Positions 49,872 to 59,460 are shown, numbered from the stretch's first letter. The stretch is DNA of 64,000 bases from Gordonia phthalatica (GCF_001305675.1 NZ_CP011853.1:868001-932000); one strand, 5' to 3'. Translations and numbers: made by a program. Notes: a model not told the origin generated them from the letters alone.

Positions 49872-52067
49872 GTGATCGTGGCTGCTACAACTCAATCCGT
49901 GGAATCGGACACTGGGCCGATACGCGTCAACAAGACCGTGTTCTTCGGTTCCAGCGCAGGGATCGTGGGCATCATCATCTGGGCGCTCATCGACCAGGAG
50001 GGCGCCGACCGGGTCATCGGTACGGCCGTCAACTGGGTGTCCACGGAACTCGGCTGGTTCTACATCCTCCTCGCCGCCTCGGTCCTCGCCTTCGTCATCT
50101 GGGCGGCGGCGTCGAAGGTCGGGCAGGTGAAACTCGGTCCCGATCATGCGAAACCCACCTACAGCGTCTTCTCCTGGACGGCCATGCTGTTCGCTGCCGG
50201 CATCGGTATCGACCTCATGTTCTTCTCGGTCGCCGAGCCCGTGACGCAACTCGCGCAGCCGCCGGTGGGCGACGGTCACTCGCTCGAGGCGACCCGCATG
50301 GCCGTCGTCTGGACGCTCTTCCACTACGGGCTCATCGGCTGGGGTCTGTACGCCCTGATCGGTATGGCGCTCGCGTTCTTCGCCTACCGCTACAACCAAC
50401 CGCTCAGCCTGCGCTCGGCGTTGCGCCCGATCTTCGGCGATCGCGTCAACGGATTCCTGGGCGACAGCGTCGACATCGCTGCCCTCCTCGGTGCCATCTT
50501 CGGTCTGGCGACCAGCCTCGGCATCGGGGTCGCACAGCTCAACGTGGGCCTCGACGACCTCTTCGGGATCGCGCAGAGCACGTGGGCGCAGGGCGGATTG
50601 ATCGCGCTCGCCGTCGTCATCGCCACCCTGTCGGCGGTGTCCGGTGTCGACAAGGGCGTCAAGCGGCTGTCCGAGATCAACGTCCTCGTTGCGGTCGGCC
50701 TGATGCTGTTCATCCTGATCTTCGGGTCCACCACGTTCCTGATGAACGCGATGATCCAGAACACCGGCGACTTCATCTCCCGGTTCCCGAGCATGGTCCT
50801 CGACACCATGGCGTACAGCCGCAACGAGGCGGTCGACGGCTGGATGTCGAACTGGACCCTGTTCTTCTGGGCCTGGTGGATCGCGTGGGCACCCTTCGTC
50901 GGACTCTTCCTGGCCCGCATCTCGCGTGGCCGCACCATCCGCCAGTTCGTGACCGGAACGCTGATCATCCCGTTCCTGTTCATCCTGATGTGGATCTCGA
51001 TCTTCGGGAACAGCGCGCTCGACATCGTCCGCGGCGGGAACACCCAGTTCCAGGACACCGCCATCAACGAGCCCGAGAAGGCGTTCTACTCGCTGCTCCA
51101 CGAGTACCCGGCGGCACCGGTCCTCGTCGTCATCGCCACCTTCACCGGACTGCTGTTCTATGTCACCAGCGCCGACTCTGGTGCGCTGGTCATGTCGCAC
51201 TTCTCCTCGCGGATCACCGACAACGAGTCCGACGGTCCCCGCTGGGTCCGGATCTTCTGGGCGTCGGCCACCGGTCTGCTGACCCTGGCCATGCTGATGA
51301 TCGGCGGCATCTCAACGCTGCAGCAGGCCACCGTCATCATGGGCCTGCCGTTCGCGATCGTCGTCCTGCTGATGGTGCTCGGCCTGTTCCGCGCGTTCCA
51401 GGTGGAGGCGCTGTGGGTGGACTCGCGCCGGGTCGCGCTCACCCGCGCGTTGTCGAGCCGCGCCTCGGGCGGCACCGCCCTCAACTGGCGTCAGCGCGTC
51501 GCGCGCGCCGTCCGGTACCCCGACCACGACGACGTCGTCCACTTCACGCAGACCATCGTCGCGCCCGCGCTGCGCGACGTCGCCGCCGAGCTCAACAGGT
51601 CCGGTATGGAGGCGTCGGTCGGCGTCACCCACGTCGACTCCTACGACCTCGACGCCTATCACCTCGACGTCGCCTTCAACGGCAAGAAGGCCTTCCACTA
51701 TCAGGTCTTCCCGACCCGCTATCCGACCCCGGTGTTCGGCGGAAGCCCCGGCGCCGCCGACCACTTCTTCCGCCTCGAGGTGTTCACCGCGCAGGGCAGC
51801 GAGGGATTCGACGTCTTCGGGTTCACCAAGACGCAGATCAGCTCCAACGTCCTCGACCACTACGAACGGCACATCGAGTACCTGCACACGGTCGGCGACG
51901 CCGAATCGTCGCACACCGAGTCGGAGGCGACCCTCGACTGGTCGGCCGACTTCATCGACGAGGCAGAACTCGACGAGGAGCTCGCGGCCCAGACCGAGGA
52001 CTTCTCCGCACTGACCGACATTTCCGACCCCGACCTTCTCGACAAGGAGACGATTCGTGAACCCTGA
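49872..52067 (+). CDS. BCCT-family choline/betaine transporter
   Basis: A 731-aa secondary transporter with twelve predicted membrane helices in residues ~20-510. The glycine-rich and Trp-rich signatures are visible: FAAGIGIDLMFFSVAEP and WIAWAPFVGLFLARISRG. A ~200-residue cytoplasmic C-terminal domain ends in an acidic tail, as in proton-coupled BetT. The operon context (betaine aldehyde dehydrogenase, choline oxidase) points to choline uptake for glycine betaine synthesis. GTG at 49872 or 49878 starts it. TTCGG-AA-CCGAA upstream (49825-49836) is a possible operator. The next gene overlaps its end by 11 bp. Confidence 0.9.
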   Translation: MIVAATTQSVESDTGPIRVNKTVFFGSSAGIVGIIIWALIDQEGADRVIGTAVNWVSTELGWFYILLAASVLAFVIWAAASKVGQVKLGPDHAKPTYSVFSWTAMLFAAGIGIDLMFFSVAEPVTQLAQPPVGDGHSLEATRMAVVWTLFHYGLIGWGLYALIGMALAFFAYRYNQPLSLRSALRPIFGDRVNGFLGDSVDIAALLGAIFGLATSLGIGVAQLNVGLDDLFGIAQSTWAQGGLIALAVVIATLSAVSGVDKGVKRLSEINVLVAVGLMLFILIFGSTTFLMNAMIQNTGDFISRFPSMVLDTMAYSRNEAVDGWMSNWTLFFWAWWIAWAPFVGLFLARISRGRTIRQFVTGTLIIPFLFILMWISIFGNSALDIVRGGNTQFQDTAINEPEKAFYSLLHEYPAAPVLVVIATFTGLLFYVTSADSGALVMSHFSSRITDNESDGPRWVRIFWASATGLLTLAMLMIGGISTLQQATVIMGLPFAIVVLLMVLGLFRAFQVEALWVDSRRVALTRALSSRASGGTALNWRQRVARAVRYPDHDDVVHFTQTIVAPALRDVAAELNRSGMEASVGVTHVDSYDLDAYHLDVAFNGKKAFHYQVFPTRYPTPVFGGSPGAADHFFRLEVFTAQGSEGFDVFGFTKTQISSNVLDHYERHIEYLHTVGDAESSHTESEATLDWSADFIDEAELDEELAAQTEDFSALTDISDPDLLDKETIREP

Positions 52068-53556
52068 GACCCTGTTCATCGACGGTGAATGGGTCGGCGC
52101 GTCCGACGGCGGCACGCGTGAGATCCGCTGCCCCGCCGACGGCAGCCTGGTGGCCTCCGTCAGCGAGGCCACCTCCGACGACACGGTCCGCGCCATCGGC
52201 GCCGCCCGCGCGGCCTTCGACGACCGCCGCTGGGCGTCGGTGCCCGCGCCGGAGCGCTGCGAGCTGGTCCGCAAGGTCGCGGCCACCATCCGCGACCGCA
52301 AGGAGGAGTGGGCCCGCGCCGAAGCCCTCGACACCGGCAAGCGGATCGTCGAGGCTCGCCTCGACATGGACGACATCGCGAATTGCTTCGACTACTTCGC
52401 GAACATCGGCGCGCAGGACGCCGGCCGCCTGGTCGACGCCGGGTCCGCCGAGGTCGTCAGCCGCATCCAGTACGAGCCGGTCGGCGTCTGCGGCCTCATC
52501 ACGCCGTGGAATTACCCGCTGCTGCAGGCCGCGTGGAAGATCGCCCCCGCTCTCGTCGCCGGGTGCTCGTTCGTCCTCAAGCCCGCCGAACTGACCCCGC
52601 ACACGGCGATCATGACCGTCGCGCTGCTGCAGGAACTCGGGCTGCCAGACGGCGTCGCCAACCTGGTCACCGGTGCAGGTGCCACCGCGGGCGCTCCGCT
52701 GTCGTCGCACCCCGACGTCGACCTGGTGTCGTTCACCGGAGGACTCGTCACCGGCCGCGTCATCGCCGCCGGCGCCGCGCCCACCGTCAAGAAGGTCGCA
52801 CTGGAGCTCGGCGGCAAGAATCCGAACGTGATCTTCGCCGACGCCGACTTCGACGCGGCCGTCGACAACGCGCTCAACGCAGCCTTCGTCCACTCCGGTC
52901 AGGTCTGCTCGGCCGGCGCACGCCTCGTCGTGCAGGACACCATCGCCGAGAAGTTCGTCGACGCCCTCGTCGAGCGCGCGCAGCACATCGTGCTCGGCGG
53001 ACCGTTCGACGACGCCGCGGAGACCGGACCGCTGATCTCGGCAGCCCACCGCGACAAGGTCCACGCGTACGTGCAGGCCGGTGTCGCCGAGGGTGCGCGC
53101 GTGCGCTGCGGCGGTCAGTTCGCGACCGGGACATCGGGGGCGTCGGACCTCGACGCCGGCTTCTACTACCTGCCGACGGTCATCGACAACGTCCGGCAGG
53201 GCATGTCCGTCGTGGTCGACGAGGCCTTCGGTCCCGTCGTCACCGTCGAGACCTTCACCGACGAGGACGATGCCGTCCGCATCGCCAACGACACCATCTA
53301 CGGTCTCGCCGGCGCCGTCTGGACGCAGGACGCGGGCAAGGCGCAGCGCATCGCCAACCGCCTGCGCCACGGCACCATCTGGATCAACGACTTCCACCCC
53401 TACCTGCCGCAGGCGGAGTGGGGCGGATTCGGGCAGTCGGGCGTCGGTCGCGAACTCGGTTCGACCGGGCTCGACGAGTACCGGGAAGCCAAGCACGTCT
53501 ATCAGAACATCGCGCCGGCGGTCACCGGATGGTTCGCCGACCGCACGCAGAACTAG
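52057..53556 (+). CDS. betB: Betaine aldehyde dehydrogenase
   Basis: A 499-aa NAD(P)-dependent aldehyde dehydrogenase converting betaine aldehyde to glycine betaine. ITPWNYPLLQAAWKIAPAL, LELGGKNPNVIFADAD with the catalytic Glu, and GQVCSAGARL with the catalytic Cys are present. WINDFHPYLPQAEWGG resembles BetB substrate-site sequence. GTG start lies inside the transporter gene. It is the middle gene of a three-gene osmoprotectant operon; no BetI regulator gene is nearby. Confidence 0.9.
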   Translation: MNPETLFIDGEWVGASDGGTREIRCPADGSLVASVSEATSDDTVRAIGAARAAFDDRRWASVPAPERCELVRKVAATIRDRKEEWARAEALDTGKRIVEARLDMDDIANCFDYFANIGAQDAGRLVDAGSAEVVSRIQYEPVGVCGLITPWNYPLLQAAWKIAPALVAGCSFVLKPAELTPHTAIMTVALLQELGLPDGVANLVTGAGATAGAPLSSHPDVDLVSFTGGLVTGRVIAAGAAPTVKKVALELGGKNPNVIFADADFDAAVDNALNAAFVHSGQVCSAGARLVVQDTIAEKFVDALVERAQHIVLGGPFDDAAETGPLISAAHRDKVHAYVQAGVAEGARVRCGGQFATGTSGASDLDAGFYYLPTVIDNVRQGMSVVVDEAFGPVVTVETFTDEDDAVRIANDTIYGLAGAVWTQDAGKAQRIANRLRHGTIWINDFHPYLPQAEWGGFGQSGVGRELGSTGLDEYREAKHVYQNIAPAVTGWFADRTQN

Positions 53557-53579
53557 GCAGAAGAAGCACCGGAGAGGAT

Positions 53580-55157
53580 ATGAGTACAGTGGCGCAGGCA
53601 CAGGTCAGGGAGTTCGACTACGTCGTCGTCGGAGGCGGCTCCGGAGGATGCGCGGCCGCCGCGCGATTGTCGGAGGATCCGTCGGTCAGCGTCGCGTTGA
53701 TCGAGGCCGGACCCGACGACCGCGGGATCCCCGAGGTGCTGCAGCTGAACCGGTGGATGGAACTGTTGGAGTCCGGCTACGACTGGGACTACCCGATCGA
53801 GCCGCAGGCCAACGGCAACTCGTTCATGCGGCACGCGCGCGCCAAGGTGCTCGGCGGCTGCTCATCGCACAATTCGTGCATCGCGTTCTGGCCGCCCGCC
53901 GAGGACATGAACTCGTGGGAGAGTAAGTACGGTGCCACCGGCTGGAACGCCGCCTCCCTCTGGCCGGTCTTGAAGCGACTGGAGACCAACGAGGACGCCG
54001 GCCCCGACGCCCCGCACCACGGTGACAGCGGCCCGGTGAACCTGATGAACGTGCCGCCCAACGATCCGTGCGGCGTCGCCCTCCTGAAGGCGGCGAGCGA
54101 GTTCGGCATCCCGACCGTCAAGTTCAACACCGGCACCACGGTGACGTCGGGCGCCAACTTCTTCCAGATCAACTCGCGTGCTGACGGCACCCGATCGTCG
54201 TCGTCGGTCTCCTACATCCACCCGATCGCCGACCGCGAGAACTTCACCCTCCTCACCGGGCTCCGCGCCAAGAAGCTGATCTTCGACGGCCTCCGCTGCG
54301 TCGGCGTCGAGCTGGTCGACAACCAGTTCGGCAAGACCCAGACCGTCCGCGCCGGACTCGAGCTGGTCCTGTCCGCCGGTGCCATCGACACCCCGAAACT
54401 GCTGATGCTGTCCGGCATCGGCCCGGCCGAGCACCTCGCCGGCCGCGGCGTCGAGGTCCTCCTCGATTCGCCGGGTGTCGGCATCAACCTGCAGGACCAT
54501 CCCGAGGGCGTCATCTCGTGGGAGGCCAAGCAGCCGATGGTCACCGAGTCCACCCAGTGGTGGGAGATCGGCATCTTCGACACCGTCGACTCCGGTCTGG
54601 ACCGACCCGACCTGATGATGCACTACGGCAGCGTGCCGTTCGACATGCACACGGTCCGACGCGGCTACCCGAGCGTCGACAACGCCTTCTGCCTCACGCC
54701 CAACGTCACGCACGCCCGCTCCCGCGGCACCGTCACCCTGGCCTCGCGCGACTTCCGCGACAAGCCGCACGTGGATCCGAAGTACTTCACCGATCCCGAG
54801 GGCTACGACATGCGGATCATGATCGAGGGCATCCGCCGCGCCCGCGAGATCGTCAAGCAGCCCGCCATGGCGGAGTGGGCCGGCCGCGAACTGTTCCCCG
54901 GCCCCGACAACAACAGCGACGCCGAGCTCGCGAAGTACATCACCCGCACCCACAACACCGTCTACCACCCGGTGGGTTCGGCCGCGATGGGCTCGGCCGA
55001 CGACGCCCCCGTCGACGCCGAACTACGGGTCAAGGGCGTCGAAGGCCTCCGCGTCGCCGACGCCTCCGTCTTCCCCGAGCACATCTCCGTCAACCCGAAC
55101 ATCACCGTGATGATGATCGGCGAGAAGTGCGCGGACCTGCTGAAGGCTGCGCGGTAG
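53580..55157 (+). CDS. codA: Choline oxidase (GMC oxidoreductase)
   Basis: A 525-aa flavoprotein. The FAD dinucleotide site is VVGGGSGGCAAAARL. The sequence follows Arthrobacter choline oxidase closely: DRWMELLESG-type start, FMRHARAKVLGGCSSHNSC with His97 for covalent FAD and Ser99, TQWWEIGIF with the choline-binding Glu, NVTHARSRG, YHPVGS and NPNITVMM. It oxidises choline, and in the known enzyme also the aldehyde, using O2 and releasing H2O2. Choline dehydrogenase (BetA) is the alternative but fits less well. GGAGAGG precedes the ATG. Confidence 0.88.
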   Translation: MSTVAQAQVREFDYVVVGGGSGGCAAAARLSEDPSVSVALIEAGPDDRGIPEVLQLNRWMELLESGYDWDYPIEPQANGNSFMRHARAKVLGGCSSHNSCIAFWPPAEDMNSWESKYGATGWNAASLWPVLKRLETNEDAGPDAPHHGDSGPVNLMNVPPNDPCGVALLKAASEFGIPTVKFNTGTTVTSGANFFQINSRADGTRSSSSVSYIHPIADRENFTLLTGLRAKKLIFDGLRCVGVELVDNQFGKTQTVRAGLELVLSAGAIDTPKLLMLSGIGPAEHLAGRGVEVLLDSPGVGINLQDHPEGVISWEAKQPMVTESTQWWEIGIFDTVDSGLDRPDLMMHYGSVPFDMHTVRRGYPSVDNAFCLTPNVTHARSRGTVTLASRDFRDKPHVDPKYFTDPEGYDMRIMIEGIRRAREIVKQPAMAEWAGRELFPGPDNNSDAELAKYITRTHNTVYHPVGSAAMGSADDAPVDAELRVKGVEGLRVADASVFPEHISVNPNITVMMIGEKCADLLKAAR

Positions 55158-55172
55158 CTGTTCGCTCACTGA

Positions 55173-55212
55173 AACGACGCTCGCTCACCTCCGGAGGTGA
55201 GCGAGCGTCGTT
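55173..55212. terminator. 40-bp perfect palindrome, bidirectional terminator
   Basis: Twenty bases beginning AACGACGCTCGC are followed immediately by their exact reverse complement. It starts 15 bp after codA and ends 30 bp before the opposing SDR stop. As RNA it folds on either strand. A short TTCT follows on the plus side and TTCAG on the minus side. Confidence 0.88.
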
Positions 55213-55242
55213 CTAGTAAGCGGACGGGCCGAAGTGAGCGGA

Positions 55243-56013
55243 CTACTGCGCGATGAGTTTGTTGACGGTCCGGTTCAGGACGTTCGGAATGAACTTGGCC
55301 GCGTTGCCGAGCAGCGTCGTCTGCAGGCCGACGGAGTAGCTGGTGCGCGAGAGTGCGCGGTCGGCGGCGGTCGGGTGGACCGATTCCCACACCTTGTCGG
55401 CCACTTGCTCGGGGGTGATGTGGACGCCGAGCGTCTTGGTGCTCTTCGCGTCGTTGTCGGCCAGAGCGGTCTTGGCCCAAAGGGGCCAGATGCTGACGAC
55501 GCGGATGTCGTCGGGCGCCCACTCCAGTTCCAGCGCCTCGGTCAGGCCGGCGACGTAGAACTTCGCGGCACTGTAGGTGGCGATGCCGGGCTGGCCGTAG
55601 ATGGCCGACGCCGACGCGATGTTCACCAGGTGCGAGCCGGGCGTCGCCTTGAGGTAGGGGTGGGCGGCCCGGGCGCCGAAGGTGACGCCGAGTGCGTCGA
55701 TGTCGATCTGCGCCTTGATCGCAGCGGTCGAGATCTCGGTCAGGGGTCCGGCGACCAGGACGCCCGCATTGTTGTCGAGGACGTCGAGTCGGCCGTCGGT
55801 GTGTGCGGTGAACTCGCCGAGTCGCGCCTCCCACTGCTCGGGGTCGCGGACGTCGAGCACACCGGTGATGAATTCGGGGTGCTCGGCGGCGACGGCGGTC
55901 AGCGACTCCTCGCTCACGTCGTACACGCCGACGGTCCAGCCCTCGGCTGCGAAACGCTTCGCGGTGGCCAGTCCGATGCCTGCTGCACCGCCGCTGATGA
56001 AGATCGAAGGCAC
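55243..56013 (-). CDS. Short-chain dehydrogenase/reductase
   Basis: A 256-aa classical SDR. The nucleotide loop is SGGAAGIG (Gly replacing the usual Thr), NNAG is in beta-4, the catalytic Ser lies in NIASASAIYG and YSAAK supplies Tyr/Lys. An Asp after beta-2 (VYDVSEES) predicts NAD(H) preference. The substrate is unknown. It is divergent from the diiron oxygenase gene over 153 bp, so a functional link is possible. Confidence 0.87.
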   Translation of the reverse strand: MPSIFISGGAAGIGLATAKRFAAEGWTVGVYDVSEESLTAVAAEHPEFITGVLDVRDPEQWEARLGEFTAHTDGRLDVLDNNAGVLVAGPLTEISTAAIKAQIDIDALGVTFGARAAHPYLKATPGSHLVNIASASAIYGQPGIATYSAAKFYVAGLTEALELEWAPDDIRVVSIWPLWAKTALADNDAKSTKTLGVHITPEQVADKVWESVHPTAADRALSRTSYSVGLQTTLLGNAAKFIPNVLNRTVNKLIAQ

Positions 56014-56105
56014 GAGTTCTCCCTACGTTGAACTGCGAGGATGAGCCCCGCACTGTTATTACCGGTCAGTAGGGACTCTAGTCCGTCGACTTCCCTCGAT
56101 GCGAG

Positions 56106-56137
56106 TGTTACCGTGACAATGAGTGTTGTTACAACAA
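56106..56137. promoter_or_regulatory. Candidate operators upstream of the diiron oxygenase gene
   Basis: TGTTA-CCG-TGACA (56106-56118, one mismatch between arms) and TTGTT-AC-AACAA (56126-56137, perfect) lie 30-60 bp before the ATG in the gap shared with the divergent SDR. They could bind a TetR-type regulator; none is encoded next to them. Confidence 0.45.
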
Positions 56138-56166
56138 GTGATGTGAATGTACACCGGAGGTCAGCG

Positions 56167-57099
56167 ATGACTGCAGCGATGGAACGTCCCGAATTCGCCC
56201 CGACAGTGGTCAGCATGCGTGATCACGGCGCCGAGCAGGTGTCGGAACGGCTGCTGAAATCCGCGGCACAGCTCTCTCGAAATGCCATGACCGAGATCGA
56301 CTGGTCCCTCCCGATGGATCCCACCAAGTACGGCTGCAGCCCGGAATGGTCGTCGCTGTACGGAACCGACTACTGGGACGAGCTCACCGAGGAGCAGCGC
56401 ATCGCGCTGACCCGCCACGAGTTCGCCTCGATCATGAACATCGGCATCTGGTTCGAGATGATCCTGCAGGAGCTGGTCCTGGTGGATCAGTACAACGGCG
56501 ACTACCACTCCGCCGAGTTCCAGTTCGCGCTCGTCGAGATCGCCGACGAGTGCCGCCACTCGCTGATGTTCGCGAAGGCCTCGGAGAAGATGGTGGGCAC
56601 CTCGTACCACCCGCATCCGCGCATCGCGAAGGCCGGCAAGTACTTCAAGACGATCGCGCGCAACGAGATCGCCTATGCGGGAATCCTCGTCGCCGAGGAG
56701 ATCCTCGACGTCTTCCAACGCGGCTGCATGCGGGACGAGCGGGTGCTTCCGTTCATCCGCACGGTCAACGAGATCCATGTGCTCGAGGAGTCGCGTCACA
56801 TGAAGTACGCGCGCGAGCAGGTGCGCGACTCCATGCGCGAGGCCGGTCCGGCACGACGTGGGTACAGCGCACTGGTCATCGCGGCCGGTGCCTACCTCAT
56901 CGTCAGCAGTCTGGTGCAGCCGAAGGCGTACGCCGACGCGGGCCTCAACGTCCACCGAGCGATGGCCGCGCGCAGCACCAACACCCACTACCACGCGATG
57001 ATTCGGAGCGGCTGCGTCCACCTCATGGAGTTCCTCGACGAGGTGGGACTGCTGACCAAGCCGGCGCTGCGGTTCTACCGCAGAGCCCACATGATCTAG
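56167..57099 (+). CDS. AurF-like diiron oxygenase (Rv0885-like)
   Basis: A 310-aa helical protein with the ferritin-like diiron pattern: IWFEMILQEL, ADECRHSLMF (ExxRH), AEEILDVFQRG and LEESRHMKYARE (second ExxRH). The group includes p-aminobenzoate N-oxygenase AurF. The substrate is unknown. CGGAGG six bases upstream fixes the ATG. Its electron supply is evidently the FprB-like reductase encoded 9 bp downstream, an arrangement also found at Rv0885-0886. Confidence 0.85.
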   Translation: MTAAMERPEFAPTVVSMRDHGAEQVSERLLKSAAQLSRNAMTEIDWSLPMDPTKYGCSPEWSSLYGTDYWDELTEEQRIALTRHEFASIMNIGIWFEMILQELVLVDQYNGDYHSAEFQFALVEIADECRHSLMFAKASEKMVGTSYHPHPRIAKAGKYFKTIARNEIAYAGILVAEEILDVFQRGCMRDERVLPFIRTVNEIHVLEESRHMKYAREQVRDSMREAGPARRGYSALVIAAGAYLIVSSLVQPKAYADAGLNVHRAMAARSTNTHYHAMIRSGCVHLMEFLDEVGLLTKPALRFYRRAHMI

Positions 57100-57108
57100 G
57101 GAATCGCC

Positions 57109-58686
57109 ATGACCTACGTCATCACGCAATCCTGCTGCAGCGACGCCGCGTGCGTCGCCGTGTGCCCGGTCAACTGCATCCACCCGACGCCCGAGGAGCG
57201 AGGCTTCGGCACCTCCGACATCCTCCACGTGGACCCCGACGCCTGCATCGACTGCGGGGCGTGCGCGGACGCCTGCCCGGTCAACGCGATCTTCCCGGCC
57301 GACCGCCTCGGCGAGCGGGACCGGGTCTTCGTCGACATCAACGCCGCCTACTACCGGGAGAACCCCGACATCTCGTCCGGCTGGACCGACGTCGTCTACC
57401 CGGAGATCCCGCGCCTGCCGCACGATCTCCGCGTCGCGATCGTCGGCACCGGACCGTCGGGCGGCTACGCCCTGCGCACGCTCCTCAACCGCACCGAGGC
57501 GTCGGTGACCGTCTTCGACGCGCTGCCGACCCCGGGCGGATTGGTGCGGGCCGGGGTCGCCCCGGACCATCCGAGCACCAAGGACGTGATGAAGAGCTTC
57601 GATCTCCTCTATCGCGATCGTCGGGTGAGGATGGCGACCAACGTCGAGATCGGCGGCGACACCGCGGCGGGGCAGATCACGCCCGCGGAACTCGCCGAGC
57701 ACTTCGACGCCGTCTTCTACGCGGTCGGCGCCTCGCAGGCCCGCATTCTCGGCATTCCGGGTGAGGATCTGCCGGGCAGCACCTCTGCCACCGATCTCGT
57801 CGCCTGGTACAACGCGGTGCCGGGTGCGTCCGGCCCGTCGATCCCGGTCGACGGCAGTGGTCGAGCGGTGATCGTCGGGACCGGCAACGTGGCGCTCGAC
57901 GTCGCCCGCATCATGGTGTCGCCGCCGGAACTGCTCGCGACCACCGACATCGCCGACCGCGCCCTCGACCTCCTCCGAAGGCAGAACATCCACGAAGTGG
58001 TGCTCCTGGGGCGCGGCGGTCCGGAGTCCGCGGCGTACACGGCCGCCGAGTTCCGCGCCCTGTCGGTGATCCCCGGCGTCGACGTGGTGGTGCACGACGG
58101 TGCTGACGGACCGCTGGATCTCTCCGGGCCGCCGTCACCGGAACGACGCCGGATCGTCTTCCTCTTCCACACGTCACCGGTCGCCGCGCAGGGCGACGGC
58201 GCCGTCGAATCGGTGACCGTCACCTCGGCCGGGCACGACCACCGCATCGCCGCGGACCTCCTCATCCGTTCCATCGGCTACCGCTCCACGCCGATCGAAG
58301 GACTGCCCTTCGACGACGCCGCCGGCCGCTTCCCCGTCCGCGACGGCCGACTGCTGGCCGAGAGCGGCGAGCCGATCCCCGGCGCCTACGTCCTCGGGTG
58401 GGCGGCACGCGGATCCACCGGCGGCATCGGCGCCAACAAGCTGCACGCGATCGAGACGGTGGAGGCGTTCATCGCCGACACCGCCGACGGACTCCCGCGC
58501 ACCGCCGCCGGGCCGGACGACTTCGCCGCGCTGCTGCGCACCCGCAGACGCCAGTCCGTCGGCTACCGCGGGATCGCGGCCATCGACCGTCGCGAACGCG
58601 AGCGCGGCGCCGCGCAGGGACGACCGCGGGTCAAGTTCACCGAGGTCGGTGAGATGCTCGCGGCGGCCGGTCGACGTCGTCGATGA
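57109..58686 (+). CDS. fprB: Ferredoxin / ferredoxin-NADP reductase fusion (FprB)
   Basis: A 525-aa protein. The N-terminal ~100 residues are a 2x[FeS] ferredoxin with Cys clusters CCSDAACVAVCPVNC and CIDCGACADACPVNA. The rest is an adrenodoxin-reductase-like flavoprotein with GTGPSGG (FAD) and GTGNVALD (NADPH), ending WAARGSTGGIG. It delivers electrons from NADPH, here probably to the diiron oxygenase. An operon with it is inferred from 9-bp spacing. Confidence 0.93.
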   Translation: MTYVITQSCCSDAACVAVCPVNCIHPTPEERGFGTSDILHVDPDACIDCGACADACPVNAIFPADRLGERDRVFVDINAAYYRENPDISSGWTDVVYPEIPRLPHDLRVAIVGTGPSGGYALRTLLNRTEASVTVFDALPTPGGLVRAGVAPDHPSTKDVMKSFDLLYRDRRVRMATNVEIGGDTAAGQITPAELAEHFDAVFYAVGASQARILGIPGEDLPGSTSATDLVAWYNAVPGASGPSIPVDGSGRAVIVGTGNVALDVARIMVSPPELLATTDIADRALDLLRRQNIHEVVLLGRGGPESAAYTAAEFRALSVIPGVDVVVHDGADGPLDLSGPPSPERRRIVFLFHTSPVAAQGDGAVESVTVTSAGHDHRIAADLLIRSIGYRSTPIEGLPFDDAAGRFPVRDGRLLAESGEPIPGAYVLGWAARGSTGGIGANKLHAIETVEAFIADTADGLPRTAAGPDDFAALLRTRRRQSVGYRGIAAIDRRERERGAAQGRPRVKFTEVGEMLAAAGRRRR

Positions 58687-58729
58687 CCGCGACCGCGAGA
58701 AGTCGCATTCGCTCGTTCCGGCGTGTTCG

Positions 58730-58758
58730 CTCAGTCGAATCTCAGTTGTGGATATAAG
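58730..58758 (+). promoter_or_regulatory. mprA promoter with 11-bp-spaced direct repeats
   Basis: CTCAGTCG (58730-58737) and CTCAGTTG (58741-58748) are direct repeats with 11-bp periodicity, the layout bound by OmpR-family regulators; MprA is known to bind loosely conserved 8-bp direct repeats. TATAAG (58753-58758) is a possible -10, ten bases before the ATG. Confidence 0.6.
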
Positions 58759-58767
58759 ACTGTAGCC

Positions 58768-59451
58768 ATGCGCATCCTGGTGGTGGACGACGATCGTGCG
58801 GTCCGAGAGTCCCTTCGACGTTCACTGACGTTCAACGGTTACACCGTCGACACGGCGGGCGACGGCCTCGAAGCACTCGAGAAGGTCATCGCCGACCGAC
58901 CCGATCTGATGGTGCTGGACGTGATGATGCCGCGCCTCGACGGTCTCGAGGTGTGCCGTCGCCTGCGGTCGGCGGGCGACGACCTTCCGATTCTGGTGCT
59001 CACCGCCCGCGACTCGGTGTCCGAGCGGGTCAGTGGTCTCGATGCCGGCGCCGACGACTACCTGCCGAAGCCGTTCGCGTTGGAGGAACTCCTGGCCCGA
59101 CTGCGGTCGCTGCTGCGTCGCACCACGCGCGATGAGGACGAGTCCGAGGCCGTCTCGTTCGCCGACCTCACCCTGGACCCGGTGACCCGCGAGGTCACGC
59201 GCGGCGAGCGGCACATCAGCCTCACCCGCACGGAGTTCTCGCTGCTGGAGATGCTGATGAGCAACCCGAAGCGCGTCCTGACCCGCAGCCGCATTCTGGA
59301 AGAGGTCTGGGGCTACGACTTCCCGACCTCCGGCAACGCCCTCGAGGTCTACATCGGCTACCTCCGTCGCAAGACCGAGGCCGAGGGCGAAGCGCGACTG
59401 ATCCACACTGTTCGCGGCGTCGGCTACGTGCTGCGCGAGGGAACCCCGTAG
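58768..59451 (+). CDS. mprA: Response regulator MprA
   Basis: A 227-aa OmpR-family regulator. The receiver has the acidic pair VDDDR, phospho-acceptor Asp in MVLDVMMP, and Lys in LPKPF. The winged-helix output domain contains LTRTEFSLLEMLMSNPKRVLTR and NALEVYIGYLRRKTE. With MprB it forms the envelope-stress two-component system controlling sigma factors and pepD in mycobacteria. The start at MRILVVDDD matches the family; the longer frame adds 15 non-conserved residues. Confidence 0.95.
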   Translation: MRILVVDDDRAVRESLRRSLTFNGYTVDTAGDGLEALEKVIADRPDLMVLDVMMPRLDGLEVCRRLRSAGDDLPILVLTARDSVSERVSGLDAGADDYLPKPFALEELLARLRSLLRRTTRDEDESEAVSFADLTLDPVTREVTRGERHISLTRTEFSLLEMLMSNPKRVLTRSRILEEVWGYDFPTSGNALEVYIGYLRRKTEAEGEARLIHTVRGVGYVLREGTP

Positions 59452-59460
59452 GCCTCACTC

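Noticed and set aside
53580..55157. Choline dehydrogenase BetA as the name for the GMC enzyme
   Set aside because: The run of sequence around the FAD His, the WWE Glu and NVTHARSRG follows choline oxidase more closely than BetA.
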